From Spirosoma fluviale (GTDB lineage Bacteria > Bacteroidota > Bacteroidia > Cytophagales > Flexibacteraceae): a stretch of 40,518 nt of DNA. Positions 7,324 through 16,322 of this stretch are shown here, piece after piece. The notes under the pieces were generated by a model that saw only the letters and a program-made list of their open reading frames with translations, was not told the origin of the DNA and searched no databases. The position numbers and the translations under genes were made by a program. Positions within the stretch are counted from its first letter, which is position 1; every line of letters begins with the position of its first letter. The stretch lies in NCBI GenBank assembly GCA_945883425.1, contig CAMCXM010000013.1, forward strand, positions 1-40,518, read 5' to 3'.

Positions 7324-8011
7324 GAATCCCTTTCACATTCTTCTGGCTGAAGATGATCTGCATTTGGGCCTTTTACTGGTGGATTATCTGGAATCGGAAG
7401 GCTTCGAGGTGAAGCTTTGCAAAGACGGTGAGAAAGCCTGGAAAGCGTTTCAATCGGGAAAGTTTGATCTCTGTCTGCTCGATGTGATGATGCCGGAAAT
7501 GGACGGTTTCACCCTGGCCGCCGCCATCCGGAAGGTGGATCAGCAGGTGCCGGTTTTGTTCATCACAGCCCGGTCGATGAAAGACGACAAGCTGAAAGGA
7601 TACGATCTGGGCGCCGACGATTACATTGTAAAACCCTTTGACGAAGAAGAGCTTCTGTGGAAAATCAAGGCACTCGTCCGCCGCATTCCGGCTGGTTCTC
7701 CGTTAGAAAAACAGGAGATTCTTCAACTGGGAAAATATCGCTTTGATGTAGCCAACCAGAGTCTGCTTCTCAACGGCAAGACCAAACGCATAACAGGACG
7801 GGAATGCGACATCCTTGCCTATCTGGCTTCACGGCAAAACCAGGTCGTGAAACGCGAAGAGCTGCTCACGAATCTCTGGGGCGAAAACGACTATTTTTTC
7901 GGACGGAGTCTGGATGTGTTCATCACCAAAATCCGCAAATACCTCAAAGACGACCCCAACCTGAAAATCGAAAATGTGTTTGGGGTAGGGTTTGTGCTGA
8001 AGGTGGAATAG
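7316..8011 (+). CDS. OmpR-family response regulator, RprY-like
   Basis: This is the cytoplasmic DNA-binding partner of the preceding kinase, 231 residues. The receiver domain has the acidic pocket LLAEDD, the phosphoryl acceptor Asp56 in CLLDVMMPEMDGF, the conserved Thr in FITARS and Lys in YIVKPFD. The C-terminal winged-helix domain contains RITGRECDILAYLASRQNQVVKREELL and SLDVFITKIRKYL. The start at 7316 overlaps the kinase stop codon (ATGTCTAA). The likely target is the set of 11-bp-spaced repeats at 6009-6036. That would make the system autoregulated and able to control the divergent TonB_C genes; this is an inference from site geometry. Confidence 0.94.
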   Translation: MSKNPFHILLAEDDLHLGLLLVDYLESEGFEVKLCKDGEKAWKAFQSGKFDLCLLDVMMPEMDGFTLAAAIRKVDQQVPVLFITARSMKDDKLKGYDLGADDYIVKPFDEEELLWKIKALVRRIPAGSPLEKQEILQLGKYRFDVANQSLLLNGKTKRITGRECDILAYLASRQNQVVKREELLTNLWGENDYFFGRSLDVFITKIRKYLKDDPNLKIENVFGVGFVLKVE

Positions 8012-8028
8012 TCTGCGAATCCGACAGA

Positions 8029-9333
8029 TCAGAACAGAATCAAATGTGTTTTTCCTATCTCATCCCGGATCTTTTCTGAGACATGAGTGTCATTGGCAAA
8101 TTGTGTCCATCGACTGACAACTTCCTGGATTTCGGCCAGAATGTAGCCTGCATTTTTGCATTGAACCGATTCTCCAAATTTCAACAGATCGTCTTTTGTA
8201 AAATCCTTTCGTTTGTTCTGAATGCTGAGTGAGTGCTGACTTACCCAATCGCTTCCCGGCCTGTAAGCATGGCAAATATCATAAGCAGGAGCAAGCTCCC
8301 ATTTGCCCCCCTCTTTTAAACTGAAGGCAAAGTTTTTAGTATGGTCATCGCAATTCCGGGCAATCACATTGAAAGCCATCCTACGGAACATCTGGTCCGT
8401 ATCGGTATAATTCAGTTTCAGCTCCCGCATGGTCTGAAAAAGTTGCTCATAACTAAAGCTCTGAATCTGGTTAAAATCGACGTGTTTCATCGCACAGAAC
8501 GTCTGAATATGATGTTTGATGCTACATTCAGAACGGTCAAAGCGTCTTGTCATAAAATGAGCCCGTCCGTTTTCTTCCAATAATCTGGAGGGCATCATGT
8601 TGATTCCACAGGCAACAGCCATATTATAATAGGCCATTTCAACCCTTCCGTACCCATTACTGGAACCCAGTTGAACGGCACTTACGCCATCCAGTTTGAT
8701 AAGCCAATGCTCAAACCCCTTTGGCGTTTCTGTCTGACCTGATTTTACTTCTCCCGTTGATTCGTTGTAGGCAATCACCGCTTTCGGGCGGGCGCCACCA
8801 GCAGAGGTGCCAATCTTCACAATTTCCATCAGAGCTTTCTGCTCATCCTTCTGAAGGTTGACTGAAAACTTGTCCTTGTTTGACAACATTTTCTGCGCCG
8901 TTTCGATCAGTGAATCTATTTCAAGAGGAAATGATTTGCGACTTTCCTGAATCATGGCGGGTTCAAATTCGAGGGCGCCCATTCCTCTTTTTCCGATGAA
9001 GCATAACATCTCCACAGGATTCAGGCTTTCTTCTGGCCGACCCTGACTTGCGAGCCAGGCATTGATTAACTGATTTCCGTATTTATCCGGCAATGCATCT
9101 GCCAGAAGTCCGGGCAAGCCTTTGAACGTATCTGATTCGCTGTCTTTTTTGCGTTTTAGTTCAGGAAATGAAAAGATTCTCTTTGAAGATGAAACAGGCA
9201 TTTTCAAAGGAGCCAGTTCAATATTAAGCTTTCGAAATGCGGGGTCATATTCAAAACTCGCCAGCCCGTTTCTTTCATCCCAGGCGACAGCACCAACAAG
9301 GTGGTTCCAGATTCGGATGTACGCTGTATTCAT
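8029..9333 (-). CDS. hipA: HipA-like Ser/Thr protein kinase toxin
   Basis: HipA toxins are kinases; in E. coli HipA phosphorylates glutamyl-tRNA synthetase and causes growth arrest. The 434-residue protein has the N-terminal HipA domain, a Gly-rich stretch GTSAGGARPKAVI in the place of the P-loop/autophosphorylation segment, and the ATP-binding lysine region EHWLIKLDG. The catalytic loop is NCDDH (residues 327-331), followed by TKNFAF. The metal-binding motif is LAPAYDICHA. All kinase motifs look intact. It overlaps hipB by four bases (ATGA), as usual for toxin-antitoxin operons. It ends 17 bases from the convergent response-regulator gene. The actual target is unknown. Confidence 0.93.
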   Translation of the reverse strand: MNTAYIRIWNHLVGAVAWDERNGLASFEYDPAFRKLNIELAPLKMPVSSSKRIFSFPELKRKKDSESDTFKGLPGLLADALPDKYGNQLINAWLASQGRPEESLNPVEMLCFIGKRGMGALEFEPAMIQESRKSFPLEIDSLIETAQKMLSNKDKFSVNLQKDEQKALMEIVKIGTSAGGARPKAVIAYNESTGEVKSGQTETPKGFEHWLIKLDGVSAVQLGSSNGYGRVEMAYYNMAVACGINMMPSRLLEENGRAHFMTRRFDRSECSIKHHIQTFCAMKHVDFNQIQSFSYEQLFQTMRELKLNYTDTDQMFRRMAFNVIARNCDDHTKNFAFSLKEGGKWELAPAYDICHAYRPGSDWVSQHSLSIQNKRKDFTKDDLLKFGESVQCKNAGYILAEIQEVVSRWTQFANDTHVSEKIRDEIGKTHLILF

Positions 9334-9689
9334 TTGATGAGATCGGTTGAATCTGTCGTTTCTCCAGTTTTTGTTCTGGCTCTTCTGCGTTTCGATTTTT
9401 CCAGTTTGGCAAGTGCCAATGGACTTACGATCTGATGAACCGAAAATGAATCCATCATATGAAGTTGATCCAACACCCTCAAAACCCGGATGAGGGTAGT
9501 TAGAGTGACGGTTTCTCCTTTTTCCAAAAGACTTAATGTAGAGCGACTAATCCCGGCCTCATTGGAAACAGAATCCTGAGTCTTATTTTGTTCCATCCGG
9601 TGATGCCTCACAAAGTTGCCAATATTCTTAGCCAATGCACCGTCACTCATGGAATACCAGTTATTGAATGATATGTCCGACATAAACAC
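9330..9689 (-). CDS. hipB: HipB-like antitoxin, XRE-family HTH
   Basis: The antitoxin neutralises HipA and represses its own operon. An XRE helix-turn-helix spans about residues 20-75 (LAKNIGNFVRHHRMEQNKTQ, EAGISRSTLSLLEKGETVT). A basic tail KSKRRRARTKTG follows, longer than in E. coli HipB (119 against 88 residues). Two ATGs at 9689 and 9683 are equally possible. The gene precedes hipA with a four-base overlap. Four related operator sequences lie from within its first codons to 120 bases upstream, which supports autorepression. Confidence 0.92.
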   Translation of the reverse strand: MFMSDISFNNWYSMSDGALAKNIGNFVRHHRMEQNKTQDSVSNEAGISRSTLSLLEKGETVTLTTLIRVLRVLDQLHMMDSFSVHQIVSPLALAKLEKSKRRRARTKTGETTDSTDLIK

Positions 9690-9811
9690 GCAAAATCTTA
9701 ATTAGCGAATGATTTATCATGCGAATATAGGAAAAATAATTTCGTACTCAAATTGAATGACATATCATTCGTTAAACATGAAAATATGTTTTACTGAATG
9801 ACTTATCAGAC
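9666..9811. promoter_or_regulatory. four HipB-type operator copies
   Basis: Four 16-base sites are visible: GAATGATATGTCCGAC (9666), GAATGATTTATCATGC (9707), GAATGACATATCATTC (9755) and GAATGACTTATCAGAC (9796). The third is a nearly perfect palindrome. The start-to-start distances are 41, 48 and 41 bases. HipB of E. coli binds several spaced palindromes upstream of its operon, so these are the probable repressor sites. The first overlaps the start of hipB. The fourth ends 32 bases from the stop of the AsmA-like gene. Confidence 0.78.
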
Positions 9812-9843
9812 AAACGAAACAGAAAGACCCGAACGATGATTTC

Positions 9844-12798
9844 CTAAAACCGGAACTTCTTCTTCAGCTTGTTGATTTCGTCTTTGGCTTTGTCTTCGGC
9901 CTCCTTTTTCAACCGGTCGGCTTCCGCTTTGGCCTTTGCTTCCGCTTCCTGCTTTAACCGGTCGGCCTCGGCTTTCGCTTTTGCTTCGGCCTCTGTTTTG
10001 GCCTGGTTGATTTTGTCGTTCACTGCCGCTTTCGCTTCGGATTTCACATTGCCTGCATCCACTTTTACGATGCGGTATTTGGGCGAACTTCCCGGTCCGG
10101 TGGCGGCGATTTCAAACTTCACATCTTTCGGTGAGGCGATGGTCTTTCCGGTGAATGAACTCAATGCACTGGCCGCTGCCGTTCCTGCTGCACCCGCCGG
10201 AACACTGGTTTTCATCAGGTAATCGACGGTTCCGTCCAGGCCGTTGCTTCCGCTGATGGTGACGGTTTGTCCCCCCGCCTTCACATCGAATGGTTCGAAA
10301 CTCACCCGTCCGTTTTCTACTTTGGCCTTGATAACAAGATCTTTCAGACTGGCTTCGGTTGGCAGACTCGTCTTGGCGACGGAGTTGATTCCCTTTATTA
10401 TCTGAAGATCTTTCACTTTTCCATCGTTGATTTTTATGACGCCACCTCCGTTCACACTGGCCATTTCGGGCTTCATGGCTTTGTCCAGAAAACCATTGAT
10501 TTTGAAAAGCGTGGTGAATTTTCCATCCACATTTTTGGCGGCCGGTGCCATCACCTTTAACGAATTAAAAGTCTGATACGCTTTCGAAACCGAGATGCCT
10601 TTCATATCCATCGTAAAATCAAATGCCGGACGTGTCGGAACATTCGGATCATACTTTCCTGTCATTCCAATGCTGCCGTCCATCGTATTGAACTGCAATC
10701 CTTTCATGTTCAGGACACCGTTTTTCAAACTGACGGTACCTTTTGCCTGTTCCAGCACCATGTTGTCGTACAGGATTTTACCCACATTCGAACTGAAGGT
10801 AAAGTCGATGTTGGCAGGAAGTGAAGATGCTTCCATCGGTGGTTCTTCACCTGGTTTTGCAGCCGGTGCTGGTGTTCCGGAAAGCCCCATGAGTTCGGTG
10901 GCATTCATCAGGGTGGAATTGAGCTGAAGCGTTCCTTCCAGAGTTTCGTTCCGCAGAACGTAGGCCAGATAATTGCGGATGGCGCCTTTCATGGCAAAAT
11001 CGCTTTCTCCGATTTTCATGGCCATATCGCTGAGCGTAATTTCTTTCGAATTGAATTGCGCCGAGGCATGGCTGATGGCCACAGGCTTGGTCAGGTCCTT
11101 CGCTGTGTAGGTAAAGCCCGACACGTCCATGGTTCCGGAAGTGGGCAGCTTATCGTATTTCTTGTCGTTCACATCGGCCATGTTGCCGCTGGTTTTGATG
11201 TCGGCTTTGATTTTACCTGCCAGGGTCATGCCTTCCTGCGGAAAGATCTTCGTGATTTTGGCCAGATCGATGCTGCCTTTGGCTGCTATCTGGTAGGTGA
11301 TGTTGTTCAGATCACGGACATTGGCCTGAATGTCAAACGGTTCGCCTTCCAGCTGAAAGTGCATTTTTTTCAGATCCACCACGGTGCTGGCCAGTTGTCC
11401 ATCGGGATTGGAAGCCACCATGTCCACTTCGATTGCTTCGATGGGTTGCGGAAAATCTTTGGTTTTTACATAACCCTGAGTCAATGAAACCGCGGCCGAT
11501 ACCGTCGGAAATTGTTTGGTTTCCGGATTGTACTGTCCTTTTGCCAGCAGGTTCATGGCCAGAATTCCTTTCATCGTGATGCCATCCACCGGGAATGCAG
11601 CGAGCACATCTGCCAGATTCACTTTGCCGTTTACCTTGATATCGACATTTGGCTTTGAAACACCTTCGACTGTACCACTGGCCGAAACCGGATTCTGACC
11701 CAGTTTCAGTCCGAAGTTTTTGATGTTGGTTTTCAGCAATTCCAGACTTCCCTGTTCGTGCGACAGTTGCATATCGAGGTTCAGGTTCTCGACGTTTTGC
11801 GATAAGCCCGGATACTGGATTTTACCGTTGGCAATTCCCATTTTCATTTCAAAGGACGGCAACGAGGTGGAATCGTATGTTCCTTTCACCTTTCCTTCAA
11901 AATTGAATTTTCCGTCTGCTTTTACGTTGTCAAAATCTTTTGCGTACAGCGCTGGAATAAGGGAAAGTGCTCCTTTGATATCGGTTTGTGGAGTAGTAAA
12001 GGTGAGGTTGAATTCCGGTTTGGCGGCTCCCAGGTTCATATCTCCGGCAAAGGCAAAACGGAAGGCATTGAGTTCAACAAAGTTTTCGCCGAAGGTTCCT
12101 TTCATTTCTTTCAGATTCCATTTCAGGTTCATTTCGGAGGCGAATTTCCGGTGCATGAGATAATTGGCTGAATCCATCGTCAGACTCAGATCGGCGATGC
12201 TGGTTTTGGTTTTCAGATCCACCACTTCCTGTGTGAAGTCGCCCGAACCGCTGTGATCCAGTCCCCGGATTGCGGCCATGGTTCCGCTGGTGGCATCGAA
12301 ATAGTCGAGTGAAAGTCCGGTCAGTTCCCAGGATTCAATCTTGATATCAAACTTCGATTCTTCAGACGGTGCCTCTGTCGTTTCCGGTGTTGCCGAAGGT
12401 TTGGTGATGTTGTAATTGGCTCGTCCATCTTCCAGCACATACACATGAATGGTGGGCTGATCGAGGGCGATTTTCCCGATTTTGATCTGGCCACCTCCGA
12501 TTACGGACAGGAAGTTGATGCCGACTTCAAACGATTTGGCATACACCAGCGTGTCACCTTCGAACGGCGCTTTGTTGATGATCCCAAAGTTCTTCACCCC
12601 AAATGTAAAATCCGGAAAGCTGCTGATGAGCGACAGACTCACATCATCGGGATTCAGCAGCACTTTGGCATCCAGATTTTCATCCAGTGCTTTTTTAACC
12701 TGTTCACTGATTTTGTCTTTGAACAGAAACGGCAGAATCAGCAGCAATAGCAGAATCACACCCAGGCCAATGGCCAGGATTTTAAAGAACTTTTTCAT
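9844..12798 (-). CDS. AsmA-like membrane-anchored envelope protein
   Basis: This 984-residue protein has one N-terminal membrane helix (ILAIGLGVILLLLLILPFLF). A very long series of beta-rich AsmA/DUF748-type repeats follows, with an AsmA_2-like C-terminal part (KINDGKVKDLQIIKGINSVA). AsmA-like proteins are anchored in the inner membrane and span the periplasm. Relatives such as TamB and YhdP form bridge-like lipid-transfer grooves. The last 80 residues are an Ala/Glu/Lys coiled coil with near-identical units of the type AEAKAKAEADRLK. This tail is unusual for the family. It follows the exonuclease gene by 39 bases and probably belongs to the mpl-exonuclease operon. Confidence 0.85.
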   Translation of the reverse strand: MKKFFKILAIGLGVILLLLLILPFLFKDKISEQVKKALDENLDAKVLLNPDDVSLSLISSFPDFTFGVKNFGIINKAPFEGDTLVYAKSFEVGINFLSVIGGGQIKIGKIALDQPTIHVYVLEDGRANYNITKPSATPETTEAPSEESKFDIKIESWELTGLSLDYFDATSGTMAAIRGLDHSGSGDFTQEVVDLKTKTSIADLSLTMDSANYLMHRKFASEMNLKWNLKEMKGTFGENFVELNAFRFAFAGDMNLGAAKPEFNLTFTTPQTDIKGALSLIPALYAKDFDNVKADGKFNFEGKVKGTYDSTSLPSFEMKMGIANGKIQYPGLSQNVENLNLDMQLSHEQGSLELLKTNIKNFGLKLGQNPVSASGTVEGVSKPNVDIKVNGKVNLADVLAAFPVDGITMKGILAMNLLAKGQYNPETKQFPTVSAAVSLTQGYVKTKDFPQPIEAIEVDMVASNPDGQLASTVVDLKKMHFQLEGEPFDIQANVRDLNNITYQIAAKGSIDLAKITKIFPQEGMTLAGKIKADIKTSGNMADVNDKKYDKLPTSGTMDVSGFTYTAKDLTKPVAISHASAQFNSKEITLSDMAMKIGESDFAMKGAIRNYLAYVLRNETLEGTLQLNSTLMNATELMGLSGTPAPAAKPGEEPPMEASSLPANIDFTFSSNVGKILYDNMVLEQAKGTVSLKNGVLNMKGLQFNTMDGSIGMTGKYDPNVPTRPAFDFTMDMKGISVSKAYQTFNSLKVMAPAAKNVDGKFTTLFKINGFLDKAMKPEMASVNGGGVIKINDGKVKDLQIIKGINSVAKTSLPTEASLKDLVIKAKVENGRVSFEPFDVKAGGQTVTISGSNGLDGTVDYLMKTSVPAGAAGTAAASALSSFTGKTIASPKDVKFEIAATGPGSSPKYRIVKVDAGNVKSEAKAAVNDKINQAKTEAEAKAKAEADRLKQEAEAKAKAEADRLKKEAEDKAKDEINKLKKKFRF
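9893..9995. repeat. in-gene repeat coding a coiled-coil tail
   Basis: On the minus strand, units of about 39 bases encode repeated AEAKAKAEADRLK-like peptides at the 3' end of the AsmA-like gene. The units are close in DNA as well as protein sequence, so they can expand or contract by slippage. Confidence 0.7.
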
Positions 12799-12837
12799 GG
12801 GTAAGTAGAAGAATGAAAGAGAAAAACAGTTGCGGTT

Positions 12838-13665
12838 TTATCGTTGCAGCATGCCGCTCATGCTTAGTTTGAGGTCTGTCAGTTTACGCTTGGTATCACG
12901 GGCAAAATCACCTTTCATCATCCAGTCGTAATACGAAGGTTCGGCACGAAATACATCGGTGACCACTTTGCCTTTGTGTTTTCCAAAATTGAAAACCACC
13001 AGACCTTTGTCGTTGTACACCATCCGGTTGGCCAGATCAAACTGGTTGCCACGGCTGAGTTTGTCTAGCACATCCACATCATTCTGGACGGGAACGAATA
13101 CTTGTCCTTTTTCGTCTTTGCGTTCGTTGTTTTCGTACCGTTTCACCTGTTCGTTCAAAACCTGAAAGGTTACAAACGTGTCGAATTCGGCTGAGTGAGC
13201 ACGGCCTTCGTCGCTCATCTCTTTACCGCAATAAAATTTGAAGGCAGCGGCCAGATTGCGGGGTTCCATGTAGTGGAATATTTTCTGGGCATCCACCATT
13301 TTTCGTTTGGAGAAATCGAAATCCACTCCGACCCGCATGCATTCTTCCACCAGCATGGGCAGATCGAATTTCACCGAGTTGTATCCGGCCAGGTCGCATC
13401 CTTCCAGAAAGGCAAGAATTTCGGGTGCCAGTTTTTTGAATGTGGGAGAATCCTTTACATCCTCATCAGAGATACCATGAATCAGCGTAGTTTCATATGG
13501 AATTTTCATCTCCGGATTAATGCGGAAGGTCTTGGATGAAGTGCTTCCGTCCGGCATTGCCTTCAGCATGGATATTTCAACAATCCGGTCGTTAACAGGA
13601 TCGATTCCTGTGGTTTCCAGATCGAAAAAAGCCAAAGGCTTCTTTAATTTCAGACTATGGTTCAT
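12838..13665 (-). CDS. DEDDh 3'-5' exonuclease (DnaQ-like) with GK-rich C-terminal module
   Basis: The protein has 275 residues. The exonuclease motifs are FFDLETTG (first Asp and Glu), GYNSVKFDLPML (second Asp) and HSAEFDTF (His and last Asp). These are the residues that hold two metal ions in DnaQ/ExoX-type nucleases. The C-terminal part FNFGKHKGKVVTDVFRAEPSYYDWMMKGDF is the small module seen in exonuclease X-like proteins (DUF3820-like). It could act in proofreading, repair or RNA turnover, and the sequence does not decide. It starts seven bases after the mpl-like stop, so it is co-transcribed. Confidence 0.9.
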   Translation of the reverse strand: MNHSLKLKKPLAFFDLETTGIDPVNDRIVEISMLKAMPDGSTSSKTFRINPEMKIPYETTLIHGISDEDVKDSPTFKKLAPEILAFLEGCDLAGYNSVKFDLPMLVEECMRVGVDFDFSKRKMVDAQKIFHYMEPRNLAAAFKFYCGKEMSDEGRAHSAEFDTFVTFQVLNEQVKRYENNERKDEKGQVFVPVQNDVDVLDKLSRGNQFDLANRMVYNDKGLVVFNFGKHKGKVVTDVFRAEPSYYDWMMKGDFARDTKRKLTDLKLSMSGMLQR

Positions 13666-13672
13666 GGTGTTA

Positions 13673-15052
13673 CTATCGGTTCAGAAGGTTCGAAACAAAG
13701 GAAGGAATGTCGGTTCCGTTAAAATTTCCGGAGCTCATCAGCAGAAGGACATCCTGGTTATAATTTTTTGCGGCCAGATCCGAAAAAAGTGTGGCACTGT
13801 CGGTGTACACCTGCAGATCCGGGCGACCGAATGCGGTTTTTAATTCATCAGCAGAAATGGGGTCCAGCTTTTTGTGTGCCACCACGTCCGGATTAAAATA
13901 AACGATCGCTTCATCGGCCGATTTCATTGTCTGGTCGTAGGTCTGGATAAAATCTTTATTCAGACTACTGAAAGTATGCAATTCGAGAACAGCATGAAGC
14001 TTTTTACCCGGAAACTGTGTTTTCACCGCTTTCACACTGGCTTCAAGCTTGCTTGGGGCATGGGCAAAATCGCGGAAAACGGTAAGTCCATCTTTTTCAC
14101 CCACTTTCTCCAGCCGACGGGAAGCTCCTTCAAACGATTGGATGGCCTGATAAAACACATCGTCGTGAACACCCAGCTTTCCAAGTAAGGTGCGGGCACC
14201 ATTGGCATTGCTCAGGTTGTGAACACCAAAAAAGCGAACCGGAATTTCTTTGCCATCGGCGGTAATCATGTAAGTGACGCCATTTTTAACGCTGTGTTTT
14301 GGCGTTCCGTACTCCAGCACGGTTACGTCTTCCCTCTCTTTCTTACAGATGACACATGTAAGCGCATCTTCATCATTGTAGACAAGAATACCGGCCTTAG
14401 GCGTGGCATCGGCAAAGTGATCGAACTGTCGTACATAACTGTGTTCGGATGGAAACACATTGATGTGGTCCCAGGCAATTCCGGTCACCAATCCGATGTG
14501 GTGCTGGTACACCAGAAACTTGGGAATATGTTGATCGGGAGAAGATAAATATTCATCGCCTTCAATGATGATTACCGGGGCATCGTCGGTAAGGCGGACG
14601 GTGTGTTCAAATCCCGAAACCGGGGCACCCACCAGATAATCGAACTTCTTTCCGGTGTACTTCAGCACATGCATGATCATGGCCGTAGTTGTGGTTTTGC
14701 CATGACTACCAGCAATTACCGCCCGCTGTTTGTTGCGGCTGTGTTCAAAAATCAGCTCCGGATACGAAAGCGTTCGAAGTCCCAATGCTTTGGCTTTTAA
14801 TAGTTCAGGATTATCCTGGCGGGCATGCATCCCAACCACGATGATGTCAAGACCGGAATGGATTTTTGCTTCATCCCAGCCTTCTTTTTCCGGAAGGATT
14901 CCGGCTTCAGCCAGCCTTGACCTTGATGGTTCAAAAATTTCATCATCGGAACCGGAAACCTCATTTCCGTTATTCTTCAAAGCAATGGCCAATTGATGCA
15001 TGGCACCTCCGCCTATGGCGATAAAATGGATCTTCTGGTTTCGGATCGACAT
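13673..15052 (-). CDS. mpl: Mpl-like Mur ligase (UDP-N-acetylmuramate peptide ligase)
   Basis: Mpl joins recovered tripeptide to UDP-MurNAc in murein recycling. The 459-residue protein has an N-terminal Rossmann domain (HFIAIGGGAMHQLAIALKNNG, VSGSDDEIFEP), the ATP loop GSHGKTTTTAMI, the acidic IEGDEYLSS and a C-terminal ligase domain with SRRLEKVGEKDGLTVFRDFAHAPSK. The last motif is close to the SRRLE...DFAHHPT of E. coli Mpl. The start at 15052 removes an unlike N-terminal extension that would begin upstream of the promoter box. It is first in the mpl-exonuclease-asmA unit. Whether this clade uses it for recycling or as an alternative MurC-type enzyme is not shown. Confidence 0.85.
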   Translation of the reverse strand: MSIRNQKIHFIAIGGGAMHQLAIALKNNGNEVSGSDDEIFEPSRSRLAEAGILPEKEGWDEAKIHSGLDIIVVGMHARQDNPELLKAKALGLRTLSYPELIFEHSRNKQRAVIAGSHGKTTTTAMIMHVLKYTGKKFDYLVGAPVSGFEHTVRLTDDAPVIIIEGDEYLSSPDQHIPKFLVYQHHIGLVTGIAWDHINVFPSEHSYVRQFDHFADATPKAGILVYNDEDALTCVICKKEREDVTVLEYGTPKHSVKNGVTYMITADGKEIPVRFFGVHNLSNANGARTLLGKLGVHDDVFYQAIQSFEGASRRLEKVGEKDGLTVFRDFAHAPSKLEASVKAVKTQFPGKKLHAVLELHTFSSLNKDFIQTYDQTMKSADEAIVYFNPDVVAHKKLDPISADELKTAFGRPDLQVYTDSATLFSDLAAKNYNQDVLLLMSSGNFNGTDIPSFVSNLLNR

Positions 15053-15084
15053 GAAGGGTCTTTGTTCGTTTTTAACTATTCGGG

Positions 15085-15092
15085 CAAAAATA
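15085..15092 (-). promoter_or_regulatory. -7 box TATTTTTG of the mpl-like operon
   Basis: The minus-strand reading TATTTTTG matches TAnnTTTG and lies 32 bases before the chosen ATG at 15052. This supports that start over the one at 15148. Confidence 0.6.
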
Positions 15093-15224
15093 GGTCGTTT
15101 TTTATTTGAAATTGCTGAAAGAAAGCACCTATTCCTCGCAACTTTCAAAAATTGATTTCCTGTGCAAAAAGGGTATTAATGGATTTAATTCCTTTTTTTT
15201 GTCTGTATATCAAAACATTAACAC

Positions 15225-16247
15225 ATGAAACAGTCCTTTTGGGCATGGTGCATTTTCCTTTCCATCCCGTCTTTTGCTCAGCCCGTACTCGATAACTCTT
15301 ACTTCCCCACCGTTGGAAAAGCGTTTAGTGGACGAAGTTTTTCCAAGACTACCCCACTTCCCGCTATCCAGGAAGGAGCCAACATCACCTGGAATTTTGC
15401 CGGACTTGATTCGGTCTACATCACCGATTACAGTTTTGCTTTCCGAAACAAAAATGTATTAAACACCGATTCGGGCAGCCGGTATCCCAGTGCCACTTCG
15501 GCATATGTTTCGTTTTTTGGGACCGATACCATCGAAAACTTCCACCAGGTAAGTGGCGATGATCTGTTGTATCTGGGGAATAATCTGAAGGGAGCAGATT
15601 TTGCCGAGCGATTCACCACACCCCGGATTGATCTTCGGAAAAACCTGGCATTTGGAGAAACCTTCATTCATCAGTCAGAGAGCAAATTTTCCACATCTGG
15701 CTTTTCAAAATACAGTAAGTACCGCGATACCATCACCTACGCAGGCTATGGAACGCTCATCACGCCATTTGCCACCTATGAAAATGTAATTCTGATAAAG
15801 AAATCCTTCTCCATCGATTTTGCCTTCAATCAGGGTGGGCCGTATACGTTTGGTTATGTAGGAAGAAACTGGCTTTGGTACATTCCAGGATACGGGTTGC
15901 CGTATATGAAATATGGTGAAGAAATTAATCTGGAAGTTGAAGGAGAGATCATCTATTCCGGATTCGTTGGATTTATCCCGGTTGTTGGAAATGTGAAAAC
16001 GCTTTCAGGTCGTGAATTGAAATTGATTCCGTCCGTCTTAAAATCGGATCCCGTACAAACCATTCAGGTTGCGGGTATGGAAAACCGCCCGGCCAATGTT
16101 TTGCTCACAGATGCAATGGGAAGATTGATCCGGAAAACTCAATTAAAGGACGGAGTCTTTCAGATCTCCACGCTTTCGCCCGGAATCTATTCCGTGCATG
16201 TGCAATCTGAAGAGGGCGCCGCAGTTCTGAAGCTCCTTGTTCAATAG
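15225..16247 (+). CDS. secreted protein with T9SS sorting domain, unknown function
   Basis: This is a 340-residue protein. The signal peptide is MKQSFWAWCIFLSIPSFAQP. A beta-rich body of about 230 residues contains ITWNFAGLDS and YAGYGTLITPFATYENVILI, a pattern seen in many uncharacterised Bacteroidota surface proteins. The last 75 residues form a type A T9SS sorting domain (VLLTDAMGRLIRKTQLKDG, LSPGIYSVHVQSEEG). It is expected to pass the outer membrane through the T9SS and to be surface-attached or released. A strong terminator follows. No enzymatic motif was recognised. Confidence 0.88.
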   Translation: MKQSFWAWCIFLSIPSFAQPVLDNSYFPTVGKAFSGRSFSKTTPLPAIQEGANITWNFAGLDSVYITDYSFAFRNKNVLNTDSGSRYPSATSAYVSFFGTDTIENFHQVSGDDLLYLGNNLKGADFAERFTTPRIDLRKNLAFGETFIHQSESKFSTSGFSKYSKYRDTITYAGYGTLITPFATYENVILIKKSFSIDFAFNQGGPYTFGYVGRNWLWYIPGYGLPYMKYGEEINLEVEGEIIYSGFVGFIPVVGNVKTLSGRELKLIPSVLKSDPVQTIQVAGMENRPANVLLTDAMGRLIRKTQLKDGVFQISTLSPGIYSVHVQSEEGAAVLKLLVQ

Positions 16248-16271
16248 TTTCACTGTTCGCTGCTGACAAAT

Positions 16272-16302
16272 AAAAAGGCCCGCCTGAACAGCGGGCCTTT
16301 TT
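16272..16302. terminator. bidirectional rho-independent terminator
   Basis: AAAAAGGCCCGC pairs perfectly with GCGGGCCTTTTT around a seven-base loop. A-tracts and T-tracts flank both sides, so it can end transcription of the plus-strand gene before it and of the convergent minus-strand gene. Confidence 0.93.
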
Positions 16303-16322
16303 ATTTTCAACCATTCAAACCC

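Noticed and set aside
9666-9811. CRISPR-like reading of the four GAATGA repeats
   Set aside because: Only four divergent 16-base sites, half-palindromic and overlapping a gene start; no cas genes. They fit HipB operators.
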